NCBI RefSeq assembly: GCF_902498195.1
Contig: NZ_CABVIY010000001.1
Location: forward strand, 744,001-808,000
DNA length: 64,000 nt
Reading direction: 5' to 3'
From: Pseudomonas fluorescens
GTDB taxonomy: Bacteria > Pseudomonadota > Gammaproteobacteria > Pseudomonadales > Pseudomonadaceae
Shown here: positions 1 to 9,200 of the stretch, piece after piece
Numbering within the stretch: the stretch's first letter is position 1
Layout of the letters: each line of letters opens with the position of its first letter
Position numbers and translations under genes: made by a program
The notes under the pieces: model-generated
The model's database searches: none
Seen by the model: only the letters and a program-made list of their open reading frames with translations
What the model was told of the DNA's origin: nothing

Positions 1-86
1 CATTCGACGAAATTGCCGATGCCGGCCGCCACAATCACTTTTCTCAGGGTTTTGGGGCTGACTTGCTCTGTGGATGCACTCGTCAT
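1..86 (-). CDS. N-terminus of an MFS metabolite:H+ symporter (partial)
   Basis: The minus strand from an ATG at 86 reads MTSASTEQVS followed by a stretch ending AAGIGNFVEW, and then leaves the window. G-N-F-V-E-W just before the first membrane helix is the usual opening of the metabolite:H+ symporter branch of the major facilitator superfamily (ShiA, KgtP and ProP relatives). Only 28 residues are visible, so the substrate cannot be named. No neighbour on its upstream side looks functionally linked; the next gene is nearly 400 bases away. Confidence 0.6.
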   Translation of the reverse strand, partial: MTSASTEQVSPKTLRKVIVAAGIGNFVE

Positions 87-473
87 GCTTGACCTCGACA
101 TTTCATCAATGAGCTTTCGATTATCGGGGCAGTCACTCGGGCGGCTTATTTCAAAGGAGTCATCCGCGTAGTCAGTACCGACTTCTCATGGATGAATTGA
201 GCATGATGGGAGGCAGAACGATTGATGTGGCATGAGTAAGGGCCGGCTCGCCCTTCATGAGCCTTGTGAGTGCCGAATGATGCAGCCGCCGGGAAAGGCA
301 GGTGATGCTTGATCTCCAGAGCTTGATGCAGCCTTGGGTGTCGTAACCGGAATCTCGGCGGCGACGATCATCCTTCGTGGTGTGACCGGCGCGAAATACG
401 GTCAGGCGGGGCCTGACCATACCCTGTAGTCGCGAGTTCCCGATGGATCAAGGAGCCAGTCTTGTGATCACCT
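87..473. other. Intergenic stretch without a convincing gene
   Basis: This 387-base gap contains one 82-codon open frame on the minus strand (172-420), but its arginine- and serine-rich product has no recognisable domain and no ribosome binding site, so I do not call it. A perfect hairpin at 400-418 is listed separately. I see nothing else in the gap. Confidence 0.5.
400..418 (-). terminator. Possible terminator of the yghU transcript
   Basis: Perfect 8-bp stem GGTCAGGC / GCCTGACC with a three-base loop, 55 bases beyond the yghU stop codon. On the minus strand it is followed by GTATTTCG, so the U-tract is weak. It could act as a terminator or only as a 3' stabilising hairpin. Confidence 0.35.
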
Positions 474-1313
474 TCAATCCAGATCACCAGCCTGATGCCG
501 CTCGGGCACCTGGCTCGCCTCATCGCCCCATGTGCGGTTCACGCGCTGGCCACGGATGACCGCGGGCCGCTTGGCAATGTCTTCCGCCCAGCGCTGCACG
601 TGGGTGTATTGGTGGGCCGATAGAAACTCGGCGGCCGAGTACACGTTGTCGCGCACCAGCTGGCCGTACCACGGCCAGACCGCGATATCGGCGATCGTGT
701 AGTCATCACCGGCCAGGTAGCGGCTTTCGCCGAGGCGACGGTCGAGGACGTCCAGTTGACGCTTGGCTTCCATGGTGAAGCGGTTGATCGGATATTCGAA
801 CTTTTCCGGCGCGTAGGCGTAGAAGTGGCCGAAGCCGCCGCCCAGGTAAGGCGCCGAACCCATCTGCCAGAACAGCCAGTTCAGCGTCTCGGTGCGTCCG
901 GCGGGGTCGGTGGGCAGGAAGGCGCCGAATTTTTCCGCCAGGTAGAGCAGGATCGAGCCGGACTCGAAGACGCGGATCGGTGGCTGCACACTGCGGTCCA
1001 GCAATGCCGGGATCTTCGAGTTCGGGTTGATCCCGACAAAGCCGCTGGAGAACTGATCGCCTTCGCCGATCCGGATCAGCCAGGCGTCGTACTCGGCGTC
1101 GGTATGCCCCAGCGCCAGCAGCTCTTCAAGCAGGATGGTCACCTTCACGCCGTTGGGCGTGGCCAGCGAATACAGCTGCAACGGGTGCTGGCCGATCGGC
1201 AACGTCTTGTCGTGGGTCGGCCCGGCAACCGGGCGATTGATGCTGGCGAACTGTCCGCCGGACGGGGCATCGTGTTTCCAGACCTTGGGGGGAACGTAGG
1301 ACGCTTTGCTCAC
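474..1313 (-). CDS. yghU: YghU-type glutathione S-transferase / disulfide-bond oxidoreductase
   Basis: 279 residues, close to the usual YghU length (about 285). The N-terminal tail leads into a thioredoxin-fold GST domain (LYSLATPNGVKVTILLEE) with the NPNSKIPAL loop and the FESGSILLYLAEKF segment that binds the glutathione gamma-glutamyl group, then an all-helical domain (about 140-265) with YLAGDDYTIADIAVWPW. YghU enzymes reduce disulfides with two bound glutathiones. The start is GTG, chosen because GAGG lies 8 bases upstream. It ends a same-strand row with a DUF1330 protein, a DJ-1 family protein and an MFS exporter, divergent from a LysR regulator, which suggests a stress or electrophile response group (inference). 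Confidence 0.9.
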   Translation of the reverse strand: MSKASYVPPKVWKHDAPSGGQFASINRPVAGPTHDKTLPIGQHPLQLYSLATPNGVKVTILLEELLALGHTDAEYDAWLIRIGEGDQFSSGFVGINPNSKIPALLDRSVQPPIRVFESGSILLYLAEKFGAFLPTDPAGRTETLNWLFWQMGSAPYLGGGFGHFYAYAPEKFEYPINRFTMEAKRQLDVLDRRLGESRYLAGDDYTIADIAVWPWYGQLVRDNVYSAAEFLSAHQYTHVQRWAEDIAKRPAVIRGQRVNRTWGDEASQVPERHQAGDLD

Positions 1314-1383
1314 GAAATGGACCTCATGGTTGGTGTGCTGTGATCACGTGGGTCGCGGACTCGAAGGCACCCATTCCCGGGCC

Positions 1384-1686
1384 TTAAGCCGGTGTGACGT
1401 CGCTGCCCTCGACCAGCAGCATCCGGTACTGCGCGCCATTGAATCGATGTTGACGCGCTTGCTGATAAGCAGGGCTGTTGTACCACGCGCGCGCGGCATT
1501 CATGTCGGGAAAGCGCAGGATCGCTACACCCTCCGCAGACGGCCCCTCCAGCACTTCGAACGGGCCATAGAAGGCGAGCCGGGTAATGTCGTGGCCGGTG
1601 CGGGCGGCGGGTGCCTTTTGCGCATACAGCTGCATTTGCGCGTCGTCCGTTGTCGCTTCGCGGATGAAAATAACATAAGCGGACAC
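1384..1686 (-). CDS. DUF1330 family protein
   Basis: 100 residues with the DUF1330 pattern: MSAYVIFIREATTDDAQMQL at the start, a central FYGPFEVLEG, then ILRFPDMNAARAWYNSPAYQ. This is a small ferredoxin-like (dimeric alpha-beta barrel) fold related to EthD and YciI; the biochemical role of the family is not established. The start is GTG with AGGAG seven bases upstream. It sits 70 bases before yghU and 110 bases after the DJ-1 family gene on the same strand, so the four genes may be co-transcribed. Confidence 0.8.
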   Translation of the reverse strand: MSAYVIFIREATTDDAQMQLYAQKAPAARTGHDITRLAFYGPFEVLEGPSAEGVAILRFPDMNAARAWYNSPAYQQARQHRFNGAQYRMLLVEGSDVTPA

Positions 1687-1796
1687 AATGAACTCCTCGA
1701 TATATATGAAATGTAGAGCCTGGTTTCGTCACGCAAGAGGGCCCGGCTCGGCCACTGCCAATCCAGTGATCCGGCCGGGCTCGCCGATGACGCTTT

Positions 1797-2465
1797 TCAG
1801 CGCAGGGCTTCAATCACCGCTGTTGCCAGCGGGCCACCCGACGCCGGGTTCTGGCCCGTCAGCAGGCGGCCATCGACCACGACCTGCTCCTGCCAGACCG
1901 GCGCCGCCGAATACTCGGCACCTTCGGCACGCAGTGCATCCTCCAGGTTGAACGGCACGTCAGCCTGCGCGTAGCCGGATTCTTCTTCGTTGGAGAACGA
2001 AGTCAGCCGGCGACCGCGAACCAGCGGGGCGCCGTCTTCCAGCCTGACGCCCAGGAAGGCGGCCGGGCCATGGCACACGGCAGCGACAATCTTGCCGCCG
2101 TTCCAGGCGCGTTCCACGGCACGCTTCACGTCGGGGTCCGTGGCGATGTCCACCATCGGGCCCAGCCCGCCCGGGAAAAAGACCGCGTCGTAGTCGAGGA
2201 CATCCACCTCCGACAGTTTGCGACTGCGGGCCATGCGCCGGAACGCAGCGCTGTTGAGAAAGGCCCGTTGCGAAGGATCGCTTTCGTCGTAACCGTCTTG
2301 CGGTGGGGTGCCGCCCAGCGGCGAGGCGTATTCGACCGCGACGCCCGCTTGCGCGAAGACTTCGTAGGGGTGGGCGACTTCAGGGAAGAAGTACCCGGTG
2401 CGACGGTGGTTCGGACCGATTTCGGCGGCGTTGGTCAAAATGAACAGGACGTGTTTGAGGCTCAT
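1797..2465 (-). CDS. DJ-1/PfpI family protein (type 1 glutamine amidotransferase-like)
   Basis: 222 residues from the ATG at 2465, chosen over an upstream in-frame ATG because AAGGAG sits seven bases before it. The flavodoxin-like fold carries the nucleophile elbow AAVCHGPAAFLG (Cys131, His132), an FFPGGLGPM loop and an acidic residue in FFPEVAHP (Glu30) expected to contact the cysteine. The length and the insertion after FFPEVAHP resemble the HchA/YhbO-like proteins often annotated as glyoxalase III or protein deglycases. Lies 39 bases downstream of the MFS exporter on the same strand. The actual substrate is unknown. Confidence 0.85.
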   Translation of the reverse strand: MSLKHVLFILTNAAEIGPNHRRTGYFFPEVAHPYEVFAQAGVAVEYASPLGGTPPQDGYDESDPSQRAFLNSAAFRRMARSRKLSEVDVLDYDAVFFPGGLGPMVDIATDPDVKRAVERAWNGGKIVAAVCHGPAAFLGVRLEDGAPLVRGRRLTSFSNEEESGYAQADVPFNLEDALRAEGAEYSAAPVWQEQVVVDGRLLTGQNPASGGPLATAVIEALR

Positions 2466-2504
2466 GGCTAACTCCTTCAAGGGAAAAAACGTTCAGTGTC
2501 GGGT

Positions 2505-3782
2505 TCAGGCGGACGGCGCCACACCGGCCACGAGGGCAGGGCGACGCTGGTTGATCAGGGTCAGGCCGAAAAACGCCAGGCCGGTCAGCGTCAGGGCAAA
2601 GCCGGCCCAGCCCACGGAGAGCAGGCCGTAGCCAGCGTCGATCGTGACGCCACCGGCCCAGGCGCCGATGGCGTTGCCGAGGTTGCAAGCGGCCAGGGTC
2701 ATGGCGCCCATCAGTGAGGGGGCTGCTGGCGCCAGTGTGGTGAGCCGTACCTGTAGGGTCGGAATGGAGGCCATCAGGCCAGCGCCCAGGGCAAACAAGG
2801 CGGGGAACAGCAGCCACGGCGTTTGGCCGCCCTTGGCGATGATCACGAGCATGGCGAGCGCTGCGCCAAATCCCAGCACGATGCCGCGCATCGGATAGCG
2901 ATCGGCAAGACGGCCACCCAGGGTGTTACCGAGCGTCATGCCGATGCCGAAGATGGCCAGTGCGACCGGGATCATCGAAGGGGCCAGTCTTGCCGCATCG
3001 GTCACAATGGGCCCGACGAAGGTGTAGATCGCAAAGAGGCTGGCGATGCCGGCGGTGGCCACCGCCATGACGCCCCAGACCGGACCTTCGCGCAGGGCGG
3101 ACAACTCCTGGCGGATAGGGACACCGTTCAGGGCCGCGCTGCGCGGCAGCCATTGGCGGATCGCGAGCAATGCCAGCGCAGAGAGCGCGGCGACGGCGAG
3201 GTAGGTTTCACGCCATCCCAGATGCTGGCCGAGGAAGGTGGCCAGCGGCGAGCCGATGATCGTTGCCACGGTCAGGCCGGTCATGACGATGGCGAAAGCC
3301 TTGCCCGACTGTCCCGGCCCCATCAGGTAGGAAGCGACCATGGCGCCCGCGCCGAAATAGGCACCTTGCGGCAAGCCGCTGATGAATCGGGCGGCCATCA
3401 GCAGTGGCAGGTTGCTGGCGACCGCCGAGAGAACATTGCCGGCCACGAAGAGCGCCATCAACGCCAGCAGCAGCGTCCTTCGATTCAGCCGGGCCGCTGC
3501 GAGCGTGACCACCGGCGCGCCGACGACCACGCCCAGTGCGTAAGCGGTGACGGCGTTGGTCGCCTGCGGAACATCGATTCCCAGGCTGGCGGAGAACAGC
3601 TGGATGATGCCCATGCTGGCAAATTCGGACGTCCCGATGCAGAAGCTGCCCAGTGCCAGCGCGAACAGCGCCAGGGCGCGGGAAAGGTTGCTGGATGAAG
3701 CCGGGAGGGAACGGGTTGCAGTTGCCGTGTTGGGGCCAGGCGCGCGCTCAGCGTCACCTGCCAATGGGGCCGGGCTTGTCAT
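2505..3782 (-). CDS. MFS transporter, AraJ/sugar-efflux-like
   Basis: 425 residues from the ATG at 3782, preferred over a more distal start because AAGG is correctly spaced before it. After a polar N-terminal tail there are about 12 hydrophobic helices, with the DHA1/AraJ signatures FCIGTSEFASMGI in helix 1, ARLNRRTLLLALM in the 2-3 loop and RFISGLPQGAYFGAGA in helix 4. Members export sugars, arabinose, purines or drugs; the substrate cannot be fixed here. First gene of the leftward group and divergent from the LysR regulator, its likely controller. Confidence 0.85.
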   Translation of the reverse strand: MTSPAPLAGDAERAPGPNTATATRSLPASSSNLSRALALFALALGSFCIGTSEFASMGIIQLFSASLGIDVPQATNAVTAYALGVVVGAPVVTLAAARLNRRTLLLALMALFVAGNVLSAVASNLPLLMAARFISGLPQGAYFGAGAMVASYLMGPGQSGKAFAIVMTGLTVATIIGSPLATFLGQHLGWRETYLAVAALSALALLAIRQWLPRSAALNGVPIRQELSALREGPVWGVMAVATAGIASLFAIYTFVGPIVTDAARLAPSMIPVALAIFGIGMTLGNTLGGRLADRYPMRGIVLGFGAALAMLVIIAKGGQTPWLLFPALFALGAGLMASIPTLQVRLTTLAPAAPSLMGAMTLAACNLGNAIGAWAGGVTIDAGYGLLSVGWAGFALTLTGLAFFGLTLINQRRPALVAGVAPSA

Positions 3783-3870
3783 GGAAGTTACCTTGATAAA
3801 AGTTGGGCGAGTCAAGGGAACTGCCGGATCTGGCAGTGCCTTTCGGATGGCCCAACTATGATTCAAGGCC

Positions 3871-3909
3871 AGATATTCGAGAAATTTACTTGCTGGATGT
3901 TAGATATTC
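3871..3909. promoter_or_regulatory. Repeated AGATATTC motif in the MFS/LysR divergent promoter
   Basis: AGATATTC occurs at 3871-3878 and again at 3902-3909, 31 bp apart (three helical turns), in the 178-bp gap between the divergent MFS and lysR genes. Phased repeats in such gaps commonly mark LysR-type regulator recognition and activation sites. Binding is inferred only. Confidence 0.35.
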
Positions 3910-3960
3910 ATATGGCATTATGACTGCCGCGACATCAGGTCAATCCAGCGGTGGGAACTC

Positions 3961-4869
3961 ATGCGATACGATCTCAATCTTCTGCCGGTCTTCATTGCGC
4001 TGATCGAGGAGCGCAGCGTGACCCGTGCCGCACTGCGCCTGGGCATCACCCAGCCGGCGTTGTCGAACGCGCTCAATCGCCTGCGCGACACGTTGCAAGA
4101 CCCGCTGTTTATCCGTGAACGCTACGGCATCAGGCCGACGCAGTTCGCGGAGCAAATCGCGCCCGTTATCGTCGACACCCTGGCCAGGCTGGATGAAGCC
4201 CTTATCGGCCGGCAACACTTCGATCCTGCCACCGCCAACCGGCAGTTCAATGTCGCCGCGAACAGCTATGTGGAAATCGTGCTCATGCCAGGCATCATCG
4301 CCAGGCTGCGACAGCTGGCGCCTGGCATAAAAATGTCGCTGACGCCCTACGGCAACGATTTGGCGGAAACCGGCGTGATGTCAGGAACCACCGACATGGT
4401 GCTGGGCCGCCTCATCGATCCGCCGGACAATCTGGTTGCCCAGCATTTGATGGATGACGGCCTGGCGTGCGTGGTGCGTGTCGATCATCCGGATATCGGC
4501 GACAGCCTGTCGCGCGAGCAATACGAGCAGCTGCGGCACGTCAATATCCAGCCGCCGGGTCGCCTCAGGGCGGGGCTGTTCCAGGCGCTGGACCGGCAAG
4601 GCCTGAAGCGCGAGCTGGCGATTTCGGTGACCCACTTCCTGGCGGTGCCGGAGATCATCGCGGTCACCGATTACTGCGCCACATTGCCCCGGCTCATCTG
4701 CAAGCAAATTGCCAGGGACCCACGGCTGAAGGTGGTGCCGGCGCCGGTCGATCTTGGCACCTTCCCGGTGGAGATCGCCTGGCACGTTCGTTATCGCAAC
4801 GATCCGGCGCACAAGTGGTTTCGACAGCTGCTGGTGGAAACCGCAACGGCCTTGTCCGGGGCACATTGA
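3961..4869 (+). CDS. LysR-family transcriptional regulator
   Basis: 302 residues. The N-terminal winged helix-turn-helix (about 4-63) reads RYDLNLLPVFIALIEERSVT with LGITQPALSNALNRLRDTLQ, typical of the NodD-like LysR branch. The remainder (about 90-300) is a periplasmic-binding-like effector domain. GGTGGGAACTC precedes the ATG. It is divergent from the MFS / DJ-1 / DUF1330 / yghU row and most likely regulates it; the inducer is unknown. Confidence 0.88.
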   Translation: MRYDLNLLPVFIALIEERSVTRAALRLGITQPALSNALNRLRDTLQDPLFIRERYGIRPTQFAEQIAPVIVDTLARLDEALIGRQHFDPATANRQFNVAANSYVEIVLMPGIIARLRQLAPGIKMSLTPYGNDLAETGVMSGTTDMVLGRLIDPPDNLVAQHLMDDGLACVVRVDHPDIGDSLSREQYEQLRHVNIQPPGRLRAGLFQALDRQGLKRELAISVTHFLAVPEIIAVTDYCATLPRLICKQIARDPRLKVVPAPVDLGTFPVEIAWHVRYRNDPAHKWFRQLLVETATALSGAH

Positions 4870-4891
4870 GGGTTGGGCAAGGGGCGCCTGG

Positions 4892-5347
4892 CTATTTCAC
4901 GCTGCCTGAGCGCGGAATATCACCGCAGAAGATATCGCCGTTGCCATCGGTCGCGGCGCTCCTGACGATGACGGAGTAATCACCGGCCAGCAGGACCGGC
5001 ATGGCGACCGGTGCGCTTCTTGAAAACGTCCAGCCGCGGATGGCCTGGCGTTCGGTGGTGACCTGATCGTTCATGTCATAGGCGAGCGCGCCGGGTTGCC
5101 GGCAGCTGCCTTTGTAGATAAAAGCGTTGAGCCGCAAGGGCAGGGAGGCACCGTTGGGCACACCGCTGATGATGAAACTGAACCCGGTTTTTTGCTGGCC
5201 CCAATCCGACATTGCCACGCTGCCGATCTGACCGGTGTTCTGCCCGGTGGCCGTCAGAGGAAGGGTCACGCTCGGGTTTGAAGGCGTGGCGCAGCCCAAG
5301 AGGCTGGCGCAGAACATGAACGCCGCGAGTGAGTGTCTGAACATCAT
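4892..5347 (-). CDS. Small lipoprotein of unknown function
   Basis: 151 residues from the ATG at 5347, chosen because AGGAGA precedes it; an ORF start ten codons earlier lacks a site. A lipoprotein signal peptide is clear: MMFRHSLAAFMFCASLLGCA, lipobox LLGC, so the mature N-terminal Cys is lipidated. The mature part is beta-rich with two further cysteines and shows no catalytic motif or family I recognise. Convergent with the LysR gene, 22 bases apart. Confidence 0.7.
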   Translation of the reverse strand: MMFRHSLAAFMFCASLLGCATPSNPSVTLPLTATGQNTGQIGSVAMSDWGQQKTGFSFIISGVPNGASLPLRLNAFIYKGSCRQPGALAYDMNDQVTTERQAIRGWTFSRSAPVAMPVLLAGDYSVIVRSAATDGNGDIFCGDIPRSGSVK

Positions 5348-5460
5348 CGCCAATCTCCTGCGTTGAAGAACTGCCATGGAAGATTAACGGGTATAGCTCA
5401 TTAATCAGAACCTGACGCTGTTCCAGCGGTAACCAACGGCAAGCTACGCAGGCGTTTCCC

Positions 5461-5562
5461 TGTAGGAGCGAGCTCTGCTCGCGATGCACGTCCAGACAAC
5501 GCGATTATCCAGACAGCGCGCGTTATCGTTGACGCCCATCGCGAGCAGAGCTCGCTCCTACA
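5461..5562. repeat. REP pair, GTAGGAGCGAGC type
   Basis: Two inverted 26-bp arms, perfect complements (5461-5486 and 5537-5562), separated by about 50 bases that are also shared with the copy at 27661. This is a paired REP (BIME-like) unit of the kind scattered between genes in fluorescent pseudomonads. Confidence 0.9.
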
Positions 5563-5627
5563 GGGGGACGCGTTTCTCCTCGAAGGTATCTCTCGCCAGG
5601 AATCGCAACGGCGTCTTGAAAAGTGCT

Positions 5628-6026
5628 TCAGTGAACGACATCCCGCCGCAGCAGGGCGGTTTCGATGCAGTCCAGCAGCCTGTCCGCATCGCAGGGCTTG
5701 GGCAGGCAGGCAATCAGCTGCGGCATCTGAGCAGCCACGGAGGGTGCCGCTGCAAAATAGGCCGTGATCAGGATGGTCGGAATGTGGACGCCCGTCGCGG
5801 CAAGCCGTTCAAGCATTTCCACACCGCTCATCCCTGGCATCTGGATATCGGAAATCAGGCAATCTGTTTGCGCCGAGACGTTGGCGTCGAGAAACTCCAG
5901 CGCGCTGGCATAGATTCGGGTTTTGTAACCACCGGACCGCACCAGGCTTTCCAGGGCACTGCGAACGGAATCGTCATCATCGACAATGGCAATGGTTGCA
6001 GTGCGTATCCGGGTGTCTTGCGTCAT
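5628..6026 (-). CDS. Stand-alone response-regulator receiver domain
   Basis: 132 residues, a single CheY-like domain with no output domain: acidic cluster IVDDDDS (15-20), phosphoacceptor Asp60 in LISDIQMPG, Thr of ILITAYF and Lys of CLPKP. The sequence is of the FixJ/NarL receiver type. It is divergent from the giant hybrid kinase gene by 233 bases, so it is a probable phosphorylation partner or phosphate sink for that kinase. Output would have to be by protein contact, since no DNA-binding or enzymatic domain follows. Confidence 0.88.
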   Translation of the reverse strand: MTQDTRIRTATIAIVDDDDSVRSALESLVRSGGYKTRIYASALEFLDANVSAQTDCLISDIQMPGMSGVEMLERLAATGVHIPTILITAYFAAAPSVAAQMPQLIACLPKPCDADRLLDCIETALLRRDVVH

Positions 6027-6259
6027 GTGTTCTCTCGTGACAGCACTGGCGTCAGTACACGATACGCGGTCCTCAAAAGTGGAAAAGTTATATCTATGTA
6101 TGACTGGCTAAGATCTAAGCGTGATGTCGTCATGACCAATCAATGACATGGTGCTGCGTATCCGGTCGTTCGTTGGGTGATGTTTTTCCTGGCCTGTGGC
6201 AATGAGAAGCTAATCTGCAAGGCTACACGACCCGTATTGGATCCCGGGGCAACCGCTAC

Positions 6260-9200
6260 ATGGATAACCGCATGCAAATATTATGGGGTGATGGCGAACG
6301 TATCTTCAGTCGGGAAGTGCGTTCGGGAGCAGAAGGTGATTGCCATGTCCTGGTGGCGCGGCCCGCTGCCGAGCATCCGCTGCCGGCCTGCCTGGGCCGT
6401 CTTGCCCATGAGTTTGCCCTGAAGGACGAGCTGGAGGGCGGCTGGGCGGTTCGACCGCTTGAGCTCGTGCGCGAAAACGGGCGGATGACACTGGTGCTCG
6501 AAGATGCCGGTGGCGAGCCTCTGGAGCCGCTGCTGGTCGCGCCCCTGGACACGACCGCGTTTTTGCACCACGCCATCCGCATCGCGGTGGCCCTGGGCAA
6601 GCTGCACCAGCGCGGCCTGATCCATAAAGACATCAAGCCCAGCCATATCCTGGTGAACTGCGCCGACGGTCAGGCCCGGCTCACTGGCTTCGGCCTGGCC
6701 TCGCGCCTGCCGCGTGAGCGTCAGGCGCCGGAGACGATCGCGGGCACGCTGGCCTACATGGCCCCTGAACAGACCGGCAGGATGAATCGCTCGATCGATT
6801 CGCGCAGCGACCTTTATTCCTTCGGCGTCACCCTTTACCAGATGTTGACGGGCACGCTGCCGTTCGCGGCTTCAGACCCGATGGAATGGGTGCATTGCCA
6901 CATCGCGAAGAAGCCGCCGGCACCGATCCAGCGGGTTGAAAGCGTCCCCCAGGCGCTTTCCGACATGGTCATGAAGCTGCTCGCCAAAACCGCCGAGGAG
7001 CGCTACCAGACCGCCGCGGGTGTTGAACAGGACCTGCGTCGCTGCCTGGCGGACTGGCAGCAATCTCGCCATATCAACGGGTTTGTCCTGAGTGAGCACG
7101 GCACGTCCGATCGGCTGCTGATCCCCGAGAAACTCTATGGGCGCGAGCCTGAAGTCGAGACCCTGGTGGCCACGTTCGATCGCATCATTGGCAGTGGCGC
7201 GCCGGAGCTGGTGCTGGTCACCGGCTATTCGGGGATTGGCAAATCCTCGGTGGTCAATGAGCTGCACAAGGTATTGGTGCCGCCGCGAGGGCTATTCGCT
7301 TGCGGAAAATTCGATCAGTACCGGCGCGACATTCCCTACTCGACGCTGGTACAGGCCTTTCAAAGCCTGGTCCGCACACTGCTTGGCAAGCCCGACACGG
7401 AACTGGCGCACTGGTGTGAGGCGTTGCAGCAGGCGCTGGCCGCCAATGCGCGGCTGATGACGGATCTGATCCCCGAGCTCAAGCTCATCATCGGCGAGCC
7501 ACCCCCGGTTCCGCCCCTTGAACCGCAGCAGGCGCAACACCGGTTCCTGCAGGTGTTCCGGCGGTTTATCGGCGTCTTTGCCCGGGCCGAACATCCGCTG
7601 GCCCTGTTTCTCGATGACCTGCAGTGGCTCGACGCGGCGACGCTGGACCTGCTTGAAGATCTGCTGACCAGCGCGGAGGTGCGGCACCTGATGCTGGTAG
7701 GCGCCTATCGCAGCAACGAAGTGGACGTCACCCATCCGTTGACCGGAAAACTCCAGGCTATCCGCAACGCGGGGGGCAGGATTGAGGAGATCACGCTGGC
7801 GCCGCTCGCCAAGGGGCACATTGAGCAACTGATCGCCGAGGCACTGCATGACGAGCTGGCGTACATCGAGCCCCTGGCACAGTTGGTGCTGGACAAGACC
7901 GCCGGCAATCCGTTTTTCGTCATCCAGTTTCTGCAAGCGCTCGCCGAGGAGCAGCTGCTGGCGTTCGATCATGACGCGCGCCGCTGGTGCTGGGACCCGG
8001 ATCGCATCCATGCCAAGGGCTACACCGACAACGTGGTGGACCTGATGGTCGACAAGCTGACGCGCTTGCCGGCCGAGACACAGCAGGCGTTGCAGCAGCT
8101 TGCCTGCCTGGGCAACGTCGCCGGTATCGCCGCGCTGTCGACCGTGCTGGGCATGCCCAAGGCGCAGATCCGCGGGGTCTTGTGGGAGGCGATCCGCCAG
8201 GAACTGGTCGAGCGGGTGGAGGAGGCCTATCGATTCGTGCACGACCGCATTCATGAAGCCGCCTACTCGCTGATCCCCAAGGACGCCCGCGCCGGGGCGC
8301 ACCTGCGAATCGGACGGCTGCTCGCCGCGCAAACTTCTGCGCAGCAGCAGGATGAGGCGATTTTTGACATCGTCGGGCAGCTCAATCGCGGCGCCGTGCT
8401 GATTACGCAGCAGGGCGAGCGCGAGCAACTGGCCGAATTCAACCTGATGGCCGGGCAGCGCGCCAAGGCCTCGACAGCCTACGCTTCGGCGCTCAACTAC
8501 CTGGCCACGGGTGCGCAGTTGTTGCACGACGACTGCTGGGCGCGCCGGCACGGGCTGATCTTCGCGCTGTCGCTGGACATGGCCGAATGCGAACTCCTGA
8601 CCGGCCAGCTCGCCACCGCCGAAAAGCGTTTGGCCGCCTTGTCCGGCCGCGCCAGGACCGTGATCGAACGCGCCAGCGTGGCGTGCCTGCAAATGGACGT
8701 CTACTTGCTGCTGGATCGCAGCGACGGCGCGGTTGCTGTCTGCCTCGACTACCTGCGGCACGTCGGTATCGAGTGGTCGGCCCATCCGGGCGACGATGAA
8801 GTGCGTCGCGAGTACGAGCAGATCGGCTTGATGCTGGGGGACCGGGCGATCGAGGATCTCATTGACCTGCCGTTGATGGAGGATGCGACGTCCCTGGTGA
8901 CCGTCAATGCGCTGGGCAAGCTCTTCGCCCCGGCCTTGCAGACGGACACCAACCTGTCGTGCCTGACGATCTGCAAGGCCGTGAGCCTGAGCCTGGAGTG
9001 GGGCAATTGCGATGCCTCCTGTGTGCTCTACGCGAATGTGTTCCGGGTGGCCGGTCGGCGGTTTGGCGACTACCAGATAGGGTTCCGGTTCGGCCAGCTG
9101 GGCTGCGACCTGGTCGAGCGACGGGGCCTGACCCGATTCGAGGCCAGCACCTACCTGTGCTTCTCGTGTTTCGCCGTGCGCTGGATGAAACCGGTGGGGC

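Noticed and set aside
172-420. 82-codon minus-strand frame at the left edge
   Set aside because: No ribosome site, arginine-rich random-like sequence, no recognisable family.
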